Positions 1-6,614 of a DNA stretch of 8,492 nt are shown here, in pieces. The notes under the pieces are model-generated. The model saw nothing but the letters and a program-made list of their open reading frames with translations. It was not told the DNA's origin and did not search any database. The DNA is from an uncultured Selenomonas sp. Lineage in GTDB: Bacteria; Bacillota; Negativicutes; Selenomonadales; Selenomonadaceae. The stretch spans positions 1 to 8,492 of the forward strand of contig CALGGN010000376.1 of assembly GCA_937915915.1 (NCBI GenBank), read 5' to 3'. How positions within the stretch are numbered: the first letter of the stretch is position 1; the number at the start of each line of letters is the position of its first letter. A program made the position numbers and the translations under genes.

Positions 1-732
1 ATGCATAGCTTCTGCACGTCCTTCTGCACGTCCTTCTGCACGTCCTTCCGCACGTCCTTCTGCTCGTCCTATGTTATGCTCTTCGCGCATTTTCATCTCG
101 TAAGTCATATAGCTCCTCCTCTCCCGTTCGATAGTCTTTACGTCCTTGATTTCCTGGTCTAACTCCTGAACGAACTCATCATTGCTGATTATCCCATCCA
201 CATAGTCCAAGAATGCTTTAACGTCCGGAGTAACATCATCCATATCTCCCTTAGTGCTGAGGAACACTTTGGTAGAACCATCCGGCATCAGGATATTCTT
301 ATCCTCTCTGCAATAGTTACGGAATGTATAGATGTGTCTCTGTTCATCCAGAATTGCAAAGGGACAGATGAATATGATGTAAGTATCATTCAGCTCATCA
401 TATTCAGCTCCCGTGGCCAGCAGGTCAACATCAATCATCGACTGGTAGTAACGGGGACGCTTGAACAACGCCGCATCAGTCAGCTTGCGCACCTGCATTT
501 CTACGTTATAGACTGTGTGCTTTTCATCTTCCACATAGACATCCAAACGAACGCCCTTGCTCTGATAGGTGGCCGTTATGGTCTTTTCTTCCTCCAGATA
601 TTTTATATCGTGAATTTTGATTTTGAGAATCTTTTCCAGCATCTTCTTGCAGAACCGCTTGTGGCTCATGACACGCTTGAACATGTAATCGTCCTGAAAG
701 CTCAGTTCCTCCCAAGGCTTGATTGTGCCCAC
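1..732 (-). CDS. Rpn-family PD-(D/E)XK nuclease / putative transposase, 3' end outside window
   Basis: This is the N-terminal 244 codons of an Rpn (recombination-promoting nuclease, YhgA-like) family protein. The reading frame stays open to base 1, so the stop lies outside the window. The GTG start at 732 is chosen because GGAGG lies just upstream and the protein then begins MGTIKPWEELSFQDDYMF, the usual family opening. Core nuclease residues are visible: D64 in GVRLDVYVED, then E78 and Q80 in NVEMQ. Further family blocks are KRPRYYQSMID, YIIFICPF, RHIYTF and STKVFLSTKGDMDD. The C-terminus is a low-complexity GRAE repeat, the usual charged tail of this family. Known members cut DNA and promote RecA-independent recombination; whether this copy is active is unknown. 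It lies downstream of vapBC on the same strand but has its own promoter-like sequence. The family is sure; the full length is not. Confidence 0.9.
   Translation of the reverse strand, partial: MGTIKPWEELSFQDDYMFKRVMSHKRFCKKMLEKILKIKIHDIKYLEEEKTITATYQSKGVRLDVYVEDEKHTVYNVEMQVRKLTDAALFKRPRYYQSMIDVDLLATGAEYDELNDTYIIFICPFAILDEQRHIYTFRNYCREDKNILMPDGSTKVFLSTKGDMDDVTPDVKAFLDYVDGIISNDEFVQELDQEIKDVKTIERERRSYMTYEMKMREEHNIGRAEGRAEGRAEGRAEGRAEAMH
10..69 (-). repeat. Five 12-bp tandem units encoding GRAE
   Basis: Five in-frame 12-bp units (on the plus strand roughly ACGTCCTTCTGC) encode five consecutive Gly-Arg-Ala-Glu units at the C-terminus of the Rpn-family gene. Two units differ by one base each (TCG at 64-66, CGC at 49-51). 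The array may continue past the window start. In this family such tails vary in copy number and are probably coiled, charged extensions. Confidence 0.9.
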
Positions 733-761
733 GGAACCACCTCCATCCGCTTGTTGGCTAT

Positions 762-790
762 ATTATACTACATATCTTCTACCAATTCTA
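762..790 (-). promoter_or_regulatory. Candidate promoter for the Rpn-family gene
   Basis: Read on the minus strand there is a perfect TATAAT -10 (762-767) and a weak -35 TAGAAT (785-790), with a 17-bp spacer. The -10 lies 29 bp upstream of the GTG start at 732, which suits a short leader carrying the GGAGG site. Confidence 0.5.
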
Positions 791-922
791 TACGGAAAAT
801 TCAGAGATCAGCGACGGGAGCTTGGCGCAGATGCCACGCTTTTTATTTCATGCAATCTCGTTCTGCTCCTTTTGGGGGTTTCACAATGGGAAACGTTGTA
901 TCGCAACGCAACGGGAGACCGG

Positions 923-1330
923 CTATATTTTTTCTACCCAAAGAGCAATGGGAAGAACTACCCTATAATGCTCAAAATCTTTATCAGCTGTGTATATTAT
1001 GAAATTATTTCTTACTGCAACAGCGCAGATCAGAAAATCCACAGCCGATCCCTGGATTCCACTGCGCCTGCATATATTGGAATATTGGGCTGCGAGTTCA
1101 TAATCCATCGTTTCTATAGGTGCATCCGGCAGACAGGAGAGTATTTTTTTCAGCTTTACAAACTTCTCATCGTCAGAAATACCGGATAATATTTCCTGCC
1201 GCACAGGGCCGATGAGTACGGCTTGCAAATCCCGCAACAGCTTGGCAAGATTCTCGCATATCACAGGGTTGGGAGCCTTTCTACTCAGAACCTCCGACCA
1301 GATACATGTATCAACCAAAACCTTAGACAT
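923..1330 (-). CDS. vapC: VapC-type PIN-domain toxin ribonuclease
   Basis: A 135-residue PIN-domain protein, the toxin of a type II VapBC module; VapC proteins are Mg2+-dependent ribonucleases that often cut tRNA or rRNA. The acidic catalytic set is complete: D7 in KVLVDTCIWSE, E46 in GPVRQEIL, D98 in GSAVDFLICA and D116 in IIYTADKDF. The frame is open further upstream, but the ATG at 1330 is preferred: AAAGGA lies at the right distance and the protein then begins MSKVLVDT. It overlaps the 3' end of the antitoxin gene by 8 bases, as expected for translational coupling. The length is normal for the family and no damage is visible. The RNA target cannot be told from sequence. Confidence 0.93.
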   Translation of the reverse strand: MSKVLVDTCIWSEVLSRKAPNPVICENLAKLLRDLQAVLIGPVRQEILSGISDDEKFVKLKKILSCLPDAPIETMDYELAAQYSNICRRSGIQGSAVDFLICAVAVRNNFIIYTADKDFEHYRVVLPIALWVEKI

Positions 1331-1526
1331 GACGTTTCCTTTCGGCTTTGTAATCATAGCTGTCATCAAAATCAACGGTACCGAAGGCGGCAATTACCTG
1401 CTCGGCTTCACGGCGCTGGATAAATTCTTTCAATGCCAGAGTAACAGTATCTTTCTTGGTCTTTAGACCACCGACCACAACAGCTTGGTTCAGGAGCCGA
1501 TCATCAAGAGCTAAATTCGTTGCCAC
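1323..1526 (-). CDS. vapB: VapB-type antitoxin
   Basis: A 67-residue antitoxin of the VapB type often annotated as type II (DUF2191-like). It begins VATNLALDDRLLNQAV, followed by GGLKTKKDTVTLALKEFIQRRE, the ribbon-helix-helix DNA-binding part that dimerises and binds the operon's own operator. The C-terminal FGTVDFDDSYDYKAERKR is the usual toxin-neutralising segment. The GTG at 1526 is chosen over the GTG at 1535 because AAAGGGGG sits 8 bases before it and because homologues start at this point. It is expected to repress vapBC together with VapC by binding the inverted repeats just upstream. Confidence 0.92.
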   Translation of the reverse strand: MATNLALDDRLLNQAVVVGGLKTKKDTVTLALKEFIQRREAEQVIAAFGTVDFDDSYDYKAERKRHV

Positions 1527-1547
1527 AATTAGCACCCCCTTTCTGAC

Positions 1548-1588
1548 ATTGTATCACACATTAGGATGTGTGAATAGTGGATTCACAC
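1548..1588 (-). promoter_or_regulatory. vapBC promoter/operator with overlapping inverted repeats
   Basis: Two perfect, overlapping inverted repeats lie just upstream of vapB. The first is CACACAT (1555-1561) with ATGTGTG (1566-1572), 4-base spacer. The second is GTGTGAAT (1568-1575) with ATTCACAC (1581-1588), 5-base spacer. On the minus strand a -10-like TACAAT (1548-1553) abuts the first repeat, and a -35-like TTCACA (1569-1574) lies inside them with a short 15-bp spacer. This is what an autoregulated VapB/VapC operator should look like. The binding itself is inferred. Confidence 0.65.
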
Positions 1589-1673
1589 TCTAAACATCTC
1601 CATCGTGCCATGGCCCCTGTTTCTCCCCAAATCGTAAATTTGCTTTCCCAAAATATATATTATATCCATGAGC

Positions 1674-1687
1674 AGCGATATATCGCT
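1674..1687. repeat. 14-bp perfect palindrome, possible operator
   Basis: AGCGATATATCGCT is perfectly self-complementary. It lies downstream of an AT-rich, promoter-like tract (1651-1665) and about 80 bp before the DUF932 start. A repressor site is one reading. No protein partner can be named. Confidence 0.45.
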
Positions 1688-1708
1688 ATGGGGAAATACT
1701 GTGTATCG

Positions 1709-1737
1709 GCTCAAGCCTTGCGGCTTGGGCTGTTTTT
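1709..1737 (+). terminator. Terminator-like hairpin in the DUF932 leader
   Basis: The stem 1709-1717 pairs with 1722-1730 (core CAAGCC/GGCTTG, one G-U pair, 4-base loop TTGC), and TGTTTTT follows. It looks like an intrinsic terminator, but it sits only about 30 bases before the start codon of the next gene and no plus-strand gene precedes it. Leader attenuation is therefore as likely as ordinary termination. Confidence 0.5.
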
Positions 1738-1749
1738 GTGCCTTGGCAC
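1738..1749 (+). promoter_or_regulatory. Small hairpin abutting the DUF932 ribosome binding site
   Basis: GTGCC-TT-GGCAC is a perfect 5-bp inverted repeat (2-base loop as DNA) that ends one base before the GGAAGGAG binding site (1751-1758). It could affect access of ribosomes. The stem is short, so its meaning is uncertain. Confidence 0.3.
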
Positions 1750-1767
1750 AGGAAGGAGCAAAGAGCA

Positions 1768-2880
1768 ATGAAACAGGGAAGGACTTTGGCAGGACTGGGA
1801 AAAGAACTGGAGAGACAGCGCAAAGCACGGAAAGACTTTGTAGCGGATACCCGCAGTCTGGAACTGGCATCGAGCGCAGGGCGGTCAGAGCTTGCGGTCA
1901 TTGCGGGAAATGACAGGCAGGAGTTTCCTGTCAACGAACTGGCACATCAGCAGATTTCGGCAAGGCTGGGCATCCCTTACCGCTACTATCAGAAGATGCA
2001 GGCGGAACAGCCCCGGCTTCTCGATGAGAATGTGAACACTTGGTTTAGGGAAACATCGGAACGTCGCATGATTCGCATCATGGACGGCAATGTGCGGGCG
2101 TTCCTCTCCGATCGCTATCGCCGCCTTGACCATCTGGAACTCTGCGCGGCGATTCTGCCCGTGATAAACACGATGAAGGGTGCCAGCATCGAATCCTGCG
2201 AGGTGACGGAAACCCATCTCTATCTGAAGGTCATCAACAAGCGGTTGAAAGCTGAGGTCTGTACAGGCGATGTAGTGCAGGCAGGATTCGTTGTCAGCAA
2301 CAGTGAGGTAGGCGTGGGAAGCCTCAAGGTGGAGCCGCTGGTCTATCGGCTCGTCTGCAAGAACGGTTTGATTTGCAAGGACTATGCCCAGAAGAAGTAG
2401 CATGTAGGAAGACAGGCCGTCGGGGCTGAGGAAGCCTATGAAATATATTCGGATGAAACTCTGAAACAGGATGACAAAGCCTTCTTCATGAAGGTGCAGG
2501 ACACTGTGCGCTGTGCCGTGGACGAGGCAAGGTTCCAAATGACCGTGGACAAACTGAAGGAGTCCATGCAGATTCCCATGGAGCACGACCCCGTGAAGGA
2601 GGTTGAAATCCTGGCCGATCGATTCCTGCTGACCCAGAACGAGCGCGGGGATGTCCTCCGGCAGCTCTTCATGAGCGGGGATAACAGCCGCTACGGGCTT
2701 CTCAATGCAGTCACCGCAGCCAGCAAGATCGCCTCGGACTACGAACGGGCGACGGAGTTGGAGCGCATCGGCGGGGAAATCCTTTCCATGTCTGTCCCGA
2801 AGCATCTTCTCCCGGAGTCCGGCAGTGCGGAACGGATGAGGAACGTGACACCCATGCGGAAGGAACTGGCCATGGCATAA
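1768..2880 (+). pseudogene. DUF932 family (phage/plasmid-like) gene interrupted by in-frame TAG
   Basis: The ATG at 1768 follows GGAAGGAG by 9 bases. The protein begins MKQGRTLAGLGKELERQRK and runs 210 residues to a TAG at 2398-2400 (...GLICKDYAQKK). The same frame resumes at once (HVGRQAVGAEEAYEIY...) and continues 159 residues to TAA at 2880. The second half carries the typical C-terminal block of this family: DRFLLTQNERGDVLRQLF, GDNSRYGLLNAVT and DYERATELERIGGEIL. The two halves are therefore one 370-codon gene with a nonsense codon, plausibly a lost Tyr, since a residue before HVGR is expected. DUF932 proteins occur in phages, plasmids and ICEs; their function is unknown. The 210-residue first part has good expression signals and might still be made. 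A downstream ATG (2488) has no good binding site. Amber read-through or a sequencing error is possible. Confidence 0.85.
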
Positions 2881-2894
2881 CGGCAAAGAATGAG

Positions 2895-2933
2895 AAAAGG
2901 CGTTGCATCACATCGGGGTGCAGCGCCTTTTTT
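2895..2933 (+). terminator. Intrinsic terminator after the DUF932 gene
   Basis: AAAAGGCGTTGCA (2895-2907) pairs with TGCAGCGCCTTTT (2919-2931) with one G-U pair and an 11-base loop, followed by more T. It begins 14 bases after the DUF932 stop and ends 43 bases before the next start codon. Confidence 0.85.
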
Positions 2934-2976
2934 ATGCCTCAAAACAGAAATTTTGCAAATAGGAGGAAGATCGTTC

Positions 2977-3504
2977 ATGGAAATTCAGAAGAAAATCGGA
3001 TTGGCAAAGAAAAACATCTGGCAAGCGATCGATGATTACCGTGCCCAAACCTACATGACAAAGGTATTGGACAGCATCATGGACAGGTTTGTGGACCGGC
3101 TGGCGGAGGACAGCACCCATGCCAAGGAGGCGCTTCGGAACTTGTTCCATCGCTCTCCCGTCTGGAATGAGGAACTGGATGCCCTCGTCATCAACGGGAC
3201 GAGGACACACAACCCAGACCTTCGGAGAGTCCAGACTCTGGCGGACACCATTCTCCATCCTGCAAGACTGGGGGCAGACATGGAAAAGCGGGAAAAGATT
3301 CGCCGCGCTGTCAGCTTCTTTGCCCAGCCGGAGGACGACCCGTCCCTTGCCGTCCAAGCCATCGAGAGCCTTGCGCCCATGGAGAACTGGGAGCGTATCG
3401 GAAGGCATGCGGAAACAAGGTTCTTATGGAGCTGTACGCTTCCGTGTTTTGAGTCGGCCATGCGTTCTTGGAAAATTCTTGCCACGGCAGGAGAAACACG
3501 GTAA
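2977..3504 (+). CDS. Hypothetical protein, C-terminal end possibly frameshifted
   Basis: A 175-residue soluble, charged protein that I do not recognise. The ATG at 2977 follows AGGAGGAAG (2961-2969) closely, so the start is well supported. It begins MEIQKKIGLAKKNIWQAIDDYRAQ, probably helical, and has a central LVINGTRTHNPDLRRVQTLADTIL segment. No signal peptide or membrane segment is visible. The tail is odd: frame 1 gives ETRFLWSCTLPCF, rich in Cys and Trp, whereas another frame over 3414-3449 gives NKVLMELYASVF, which looks more like natural protein. One extra A near 3413-3415 and one T fewer at 3447-3450 would join that segment to the flanking frame. It lies between the DUF932 and Rpn genes, without its own terminator, so it is probably co-transcribed with the Rpn gene. 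Confidence 0.65.
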   Translation: MEIQKKIGLAKKNIWQAIDDYRAQTYMTKVLDSIMDRFVDRLAEDSTHAKEALRNLFHRSPVWNEELDALVINGTRTHNPDLRRVQTLADTILHPARLGADMEKREKIRRAVSFFAQPEDDPSLAVQAIESLAPMENWERIGRHAETRFLWSCTLPCFESAMRSWKILATAGETR

Positions 3505-3537
3505 AATAAGGCTAAGAAGGGAATGCGGAGGGATTCG

Positions 3538-4365
3538 ATGGCAGGAAAGACTTGGGAGGAACTGACCATACAGAACAACTTCATCTTTGGTAAGTCCATG
3601 GAGACAAGCCCGAAGATCTGCAAGTGGCTGTTGGAAAAGATTCTTCATATGAAGATCAGGGAATTGACCTATCCGGAGCGGGAGAAGTCCATTGATGTGA
3701 GAAGGGATAGCAAGGGCATCCGCCTGGATGTCTTTGTGCAGGAGGCGGATGGGGAAAGCTCGTATGACCTGGAAATGCAGGTTATTGGGCAAGATGATCT
3801 TCCAAAGCGCATCCGGTACTATCAAGGGCTGATCGATATGGATGCCATGGACAAGGGGCATTATTACTGGATGCTTGGGAAAACGGCGATCATCTTCATC
3901 TGCACCTTTGATTACTTCGGAGAAGGGCGCCATATCTATACTTTTCACCAGAGATGTGATGAGGATAATGCCATCCAATTGCAGGACGGGACAACAAAGG
4001 TATTTTTGAATGCCAAAGGGACAATGGATGATGTTGACGATGACCTGAAGGCTTTTCTAGATTATGTGGCGGGAAAGAAAGTAAGTCATCCGATGGTGAA
4101 CGAATTGGATGCAGTAGTGCAAAAGGTCAAGCACAACAAGGACTGGAGGTCGGAATATATGCGGTACGAACATGAACTGGCGGCAAGAGAACATCTGGCT
4201 CGTGAGGATGGGCGTAAAAAAGGGCTTGAGGAAGGCAAGATGGAAATGGTATTGGAGATGCTTCGTGAGAATCAACCTTTGGCGTTCATCTCAAAAATAT
4301 CGAAATATTCTATTGATAAAATCACCGAAATTGGAAAATTGAATGGGCTGACTTTAACAAAGTAA
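3538..4365 (+). CDS. Rpn-family PD-(D/E)XK nuclease / putative transposase, intact
   Basis: A 275-residue Rpn-family protein, a second and divergent copy relative to 1-732. The ATG at 3538 (MAGKTWEELTIQNNF) is preferred over an in-frame ATG at 3523 because GGAGGG lies 5 bases before it and the family opening then fits. Nuclease core residues are D64 in GIRLDVFVQ and E79/Q81 in YDLEMQ. Later blocks match the first copy: KRIRYYQGLID, AIIFICTFDYF, RHIYTFHQRC, TTKVFLNAKGTMDDVDDDLKAFLDYVAGK. The C-terminus has GRKKGLEEGKMEMVLEMLREN and ends in a short helical domain, as in full-length members. The frame is undisturbed and all key residues are present. It is probably transcribed with the gene at 2977 (33-base gap) and ends at a strong terminator. 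Confidence 0.92.
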   Translation: MAGKTWEELTIQNNFIFGKSMETSPKICKWLLEKILHMKIRELTYPEREKSIDVRRDSKGIRLDVFVQEADGESSYDLEMQVIGQDDLPKRIRYYQGLIDMDAMDKGHYYWMLGKTAIIFICTFDYFGEGRHIYTFHQRCDEDNAIQLQDGTTKVFLNAKGTMDDVDDDLKAFLDYVAGKKVSHPMVNELDAVVQKVKHNKDWRSEYMRYEHELAAREHLAREDGRKKGLEEGKMEMVLEMLRENQPLAFISKISKYSIDKITEIGKLNGLTLTK

Positions 4366-4391
4366 GGCTATAATTGAAAAGATACCTTTAG

Positions 4392-4440
4392 AAGTCCCAT
4401 GAAGCTGGAATCAGACAGGCTTCATGGGACTTTTTCGTTT
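4392..4440 (+). terminator. Strong intrinsic terminator after the Rpn gene
   Basis: A perfect 14-bp stem joins AAGTCCCATGAAGC (4392-4405) to GCTTCATGGGACTT (4419-4432). The loop is 13 bases and the run TTTTT (4431-4435) overlaps and follows the stem. It starts 26 bases after the Rpn stop codon. Confidence 0.93.
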
Positions 4441-4469
4441 CGCTGTATAAGAGCATAGAGCGTATAACC

Positions 4470-4493
4470 GGGCAGGGGATGATGCTCCTGCCC
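4470..4493 (+). promoter_or_regulatory. GC-rich hairpin upstream of the small ORF
   Basis: GGGCAGG (4470-4476) pairs with CCTGCCC (4487-4493); two more pairs can form inside, leaving an ATGATG loop. TTATTGTGTTT follows. It could be a weak second terminator or a leader hairpin for the gene starting at 4520. Confidence 0.5.
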
Positions 4494-4519
4494 TTATTGT
4501 GTTTATGGAGGGATTCAAT

Positions 4520-4687
4520 ATGTGTGCCTATTACATGAGCCCCATCTATCAGGATGTAACGGCCAAACTGCTTACAAGAAGCGGTTCCGTTTGCCTGTCC
4601 TTAAGCAGTGGAAAGGAGCTATGTATTATCCCAGAAATTCCGTTTCCGAAAGAGAAGCAAGAAGTTCATTTGTTTCCTGGACGGTGA
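4520..4687 (+). CDS. Small hypothetical protein (55 aa)
   Basis: The ATG at 4520 follows GGAGGG (4507-4512) by 7 bases, which is the main reason to call it. The predicted protein, MCAYYMSPIYQDVTAKLLTR..., has 55 residues, no clear domain and no membrane helix; I recognise no family. Its last 62 bases overlap the 3' end of the convergent HTH gene (stop at 4626), which argues for caution. It may be a real small protein or a truncated remnant. Confidence 0.4.
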   Translation: MCAYYMSPIYQDVTAKLLTRSGSVCLSLSSGKELCIIPEIPFPKEKQEVHLFPGR

Positions 4688-5057
4688 GTCCACGCTCCAA
4701 GGCGTGCCAGATGATGCTGTCCCAGGAATTTCGCACATAGAGCTGTTCTGCCCCCGCATAGTAGAGAAGGTGCTGCGCTTCCTTGGGAGTCAGCTTCATA
4801 GCAAGGGCCATGGAGATCATCTTCCTGCGGGAAGGTTTTTGCTTTCGCCCGGCGAATATATGGTAAGCATAGATTTCGTCAATCTCCGCATGTTCAATGA
4901 CATCCTTCTTGGAAAGGTGTTTTTCCGCAAGCAATTGTGAGAGATATTCTGTGAGGGTGCATTTGCGCATATGCTCCTGATTGGCTGCAAAATATTCGTC
5001 CACAGTATCGGCAGAACTCAACTCATGCTGCAACTGCTCCGTATCCTTTTCACTCAT
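4626..5057 (-). CDS. XRE-like helix-turn-helix regulator paired with Ser/Thr kinase
   Basis: A 143-residue cytoplasmic DNA-binding protein. The frame opens farther upstream, but the ATG at 5057 (MSEKDTEQLQHEL) is preferred: it follows AAAGGAG by 9 bases and avoids running into the divergent kinase gene. The N-terminal part (1-35) is acidic; residues about 36-76 form the HTH (LTEYLSQLLAEKHLSKKDVIEHAEIDEIYAYHIFAGRKQKPSR, with the second helix around 60-68). The rest (KLTPKEAQHLLYYAGAEQLYVRNSWDSIIWHALERGLTVQETNELL) is a helical domain usual in this regulator type. Genes like this commonly sit divergently beside a Ser/Thr kinase in Bacillota, as here, which suggests it is a partner or target of the kinase. 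That link is inferred. Confidence 0.82.
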   Translation of the reverse strand: MSEKDTEQLQHELSSADTVDEYFAANQEHMRKCTLTEYLSQLLAEKHLSKKDVIEHAEIDEIYAYHIFAGRKQKPSRRKMISMALAMKLTPKEAQHLLYYAGAEQLYVRNSWDSIIWHALERGLTVQETNELLASLSETEFLG

Positions 5058-5085
5058 GACAAGCCACTCCTTTCCTATTGGCTGT

Positions 5086-5114
5086 AGGATACAACAGACG
5101 GCACGAAAAAGCAA
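5086..5114 (-). promoter_or_regulatory. Candidate promoter for the HTH regulator
   Basis: Minus-strand -35 TTGCTT (5109-5114) and -10 TATCCT (5086-5091) are 17 bp apart, with the start codon at 5057 and its binding site just downstream. The -35 overlaps the kinase's ribosome binding site, so the two divergent genes share about 70 bp of control sequence. Confidence 0.5.
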
Positions 5115-5126
5115 GGTGATGCAGGA

Positions 5127-6602
5127 ATGAAGGCAGAGACACTTGTCTATCTGGAAAAGCGCTTCGAGAAATTGCGAAAGCTGCACCAGACAGCCAAGGG
5201 CGAGGTCTGGCTGGCAACAGACACGGACGGGAAACCGGTCGTATGGAAGACCATACAGCTAACGGGACTTCCATACGCTGCCATCAAAAAAATATCCCAT
5301 CCCCTTTTGCCGGAAATCATCCATGTAGCAGAGGATGAGGAAAGCACCATCGTCATTGAAGAATATGTACAGGGACGCCCCTTATCGGAACTGGTCGCAC
5401 GGAAGAAATTCCTCAAGGAAGCGGAAGTCCGAAGCATTCTGCTCCAACTGTGCAGCGGCCTTGCCCTGCTTCATCGAAAGGGCATCATTCACAGGGACAT
5501 CAAGCCGTCCAACCTTATCCTGCAGAAAAACGGCGATGTGCGGCTGATCGATTTCGATGCCGCTCGCGTGGTAAAGGAGAACGGGGAAGAGGATACCCAT
5601 CTTCTGGGAACACGGGGCTATGCTCCCCCGGAGCAGTTTGGCTATGGGCAGACCGATGCCCGAAGCGACATCTATTCCCTTGGCGTTACCCTGAAGAAGC
5701 TCCTTTCGCCCGGGTACAGAGGCTATCTCCATAGGATTCTGGACAAATGCACGGAAGTGGATGCCAAACGCCGCTATGATTCCATGGAATCTCTGGAGCG
5801 TGCTGTACGCTACGGAAACCGCTGGAAGAAACTGCAATGGCTGGCTGCGGGTCTGGTTGCTTTTTCCGTGGGCACAGCGCTGTATCTGTCGCAAAGAGAA
5901 ATTCCCTCTCAGCAGATACAACCTCCGCAGGAAGAAATACAGGAGATGACAGAAGAAAGCAATGCGGATGATTCTATACCTGCCGGAGAATCGCAGGATG
6001 GAAGGGATACACCCAAAAAGAAGACTGCTCCCAAACCGGAGCAGTCCGCACAACAAGAACAGAGCAAGCAAACGGCTGTGGAACCTCCAAGCGGGTCACA
6101 GCCAGCGCAGAAGGACACGGAAGAGCCGCCGCAGATCGAAAACCGCATCTACATCACGATTTACTTCAATGGAAAAGTTTGGTGGCGTGGACACAATGGG
6201 TTTGATGTTCCGATCAATAACATGGGAAAGACATTGTACATTCCAAGAGCCATGTGGCAGGCATGGGGAGACTTTAGCGGTGAGGAAACAATACATTCCG
6301 TATCCTTTCCCGCCGACTGGAATCTGCAGATGCATGTCCAGAACGTATCGGATCAACCATGGGAATATCCGCAGTTGGAAGTGGTGTACGATGACCATGG
6401 GGCAGTCCAAAGCGATGTATTGCGCGGAGACACCCTGCAAGCGGGAGAAGGCATGGACTTTTCGATTCCGCTGGGCGGATATACCGTTGAGCGCCCGGAC
6501 ATTGAGTCCCCTTTCAGAGAATTGCGGCTGAACCTGTCCGGGGATGGGTCGCAGGAGGTGTTCAATAGCAGATATTGCATTACCTTTGTTTTCGAACAGT
6601 AA
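5127..6602 (+). CDS. Membrane-anchored Hanks-type Ser/Thr protein kinase with novel C-terminal domain
   Basis: A 491-residue protein in three parts. Residues 1-230 are a protein kinase: K41 in VVWKTI, catalytic HRDIKPSN (122-129, D124), metal-binding DFDAAR (142-147), GTRGYAPPEQ (161-170, APE motif) and DARSDIYSLG (177-186). The glycine-rich loop is degenerate (KGEVWLA) and DFG reads DFD; both may be normal for this subgroup. A single membrane helix follows (about 237-255), preceded by Arg/Lys-rich residues, so the kinase should face the cytoplasm. A Gln/Glu/Pro/Lys-rich linker spans about 256-340. The last 150 residues (from RIYITIYFNGKVWWRG) form an apparently beta-rich outer domain that I cannot assign. 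No PASTA repeats are seen. The ATG at 5127 follows AAGGTGA. It diverges from the HTH gene and ends at its own terminator. The outer domain probably senses a signal (inference). Confidence 0.92.
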   Translation: MKAETLVYLEKRFEKLRKLHQTAKGEVWLATDTDGKPVVWKTIQLTGLPYAAIKKISHPLLPEIIHVAEDEESTIVIEEYVQGRPLSELVARKKFLKEAEVRSILLQLCSGLALLHRKGIIHRDIKPSNLILQKNGDVRLIDFDAARVVKENGEEDTHLLGTRGYAPPEQFGYGQTDARSDIYSLGVTLKKLLSPGYRGYLHRILDKCTEVDAKRRYDSMESLERAVRYGNRWKKLQWLAAGLVAFSVGTALYLSQREIPSQQIQPPQEEIQEMTEESNADDSIPAGESQDGRDTPKKKTAPKPEQSAQQEQSKQTAVEPPSGSQPAQKDTEEPPQIENRIYITIYFNGKVWWRGHNGFDVPINNMGKTLYIPRAMWQAWGDFSGEETIHSVSFPADWNLQMHVQNVSDQPWEYPQLEVVYDDHGAVQSDVLRGDTLQAGEGMDFSIPLGGYTVERPDIESPFRELRLNLSGDGSQEVFNSRYCITFVFEQ

Positions 6603-6614
6603 ATTTTCTGATTT

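Noticed and set aside
10..69. Short tandem repeat considered as a CRISPR array
   Set aside because: Units are 12 bp, contiguous, without spacers, and encode GRAE in frame.
334..1189. Overlapping plus-strand ORFs across the Rpn 5' region and vapC
   Set aside because: They run opposite clear Rpn and PIN-domain frames, show no family features and lack binding sites.
1885..2886. Long minus-strand ORF (333 codons) opposite the DUF932 gene
   Set aside because: It is antisense to a recognisable DUF932 reading frame, has no good ribosome binding site or known domain, and its His/Leu-rich composition is typical of a shadow frame.
5382..6071. Minus-strand ORF of 229 codons within the kinase gene
   Set aside because: It is antisense to intact kinase motifs and shows nothing of its own.
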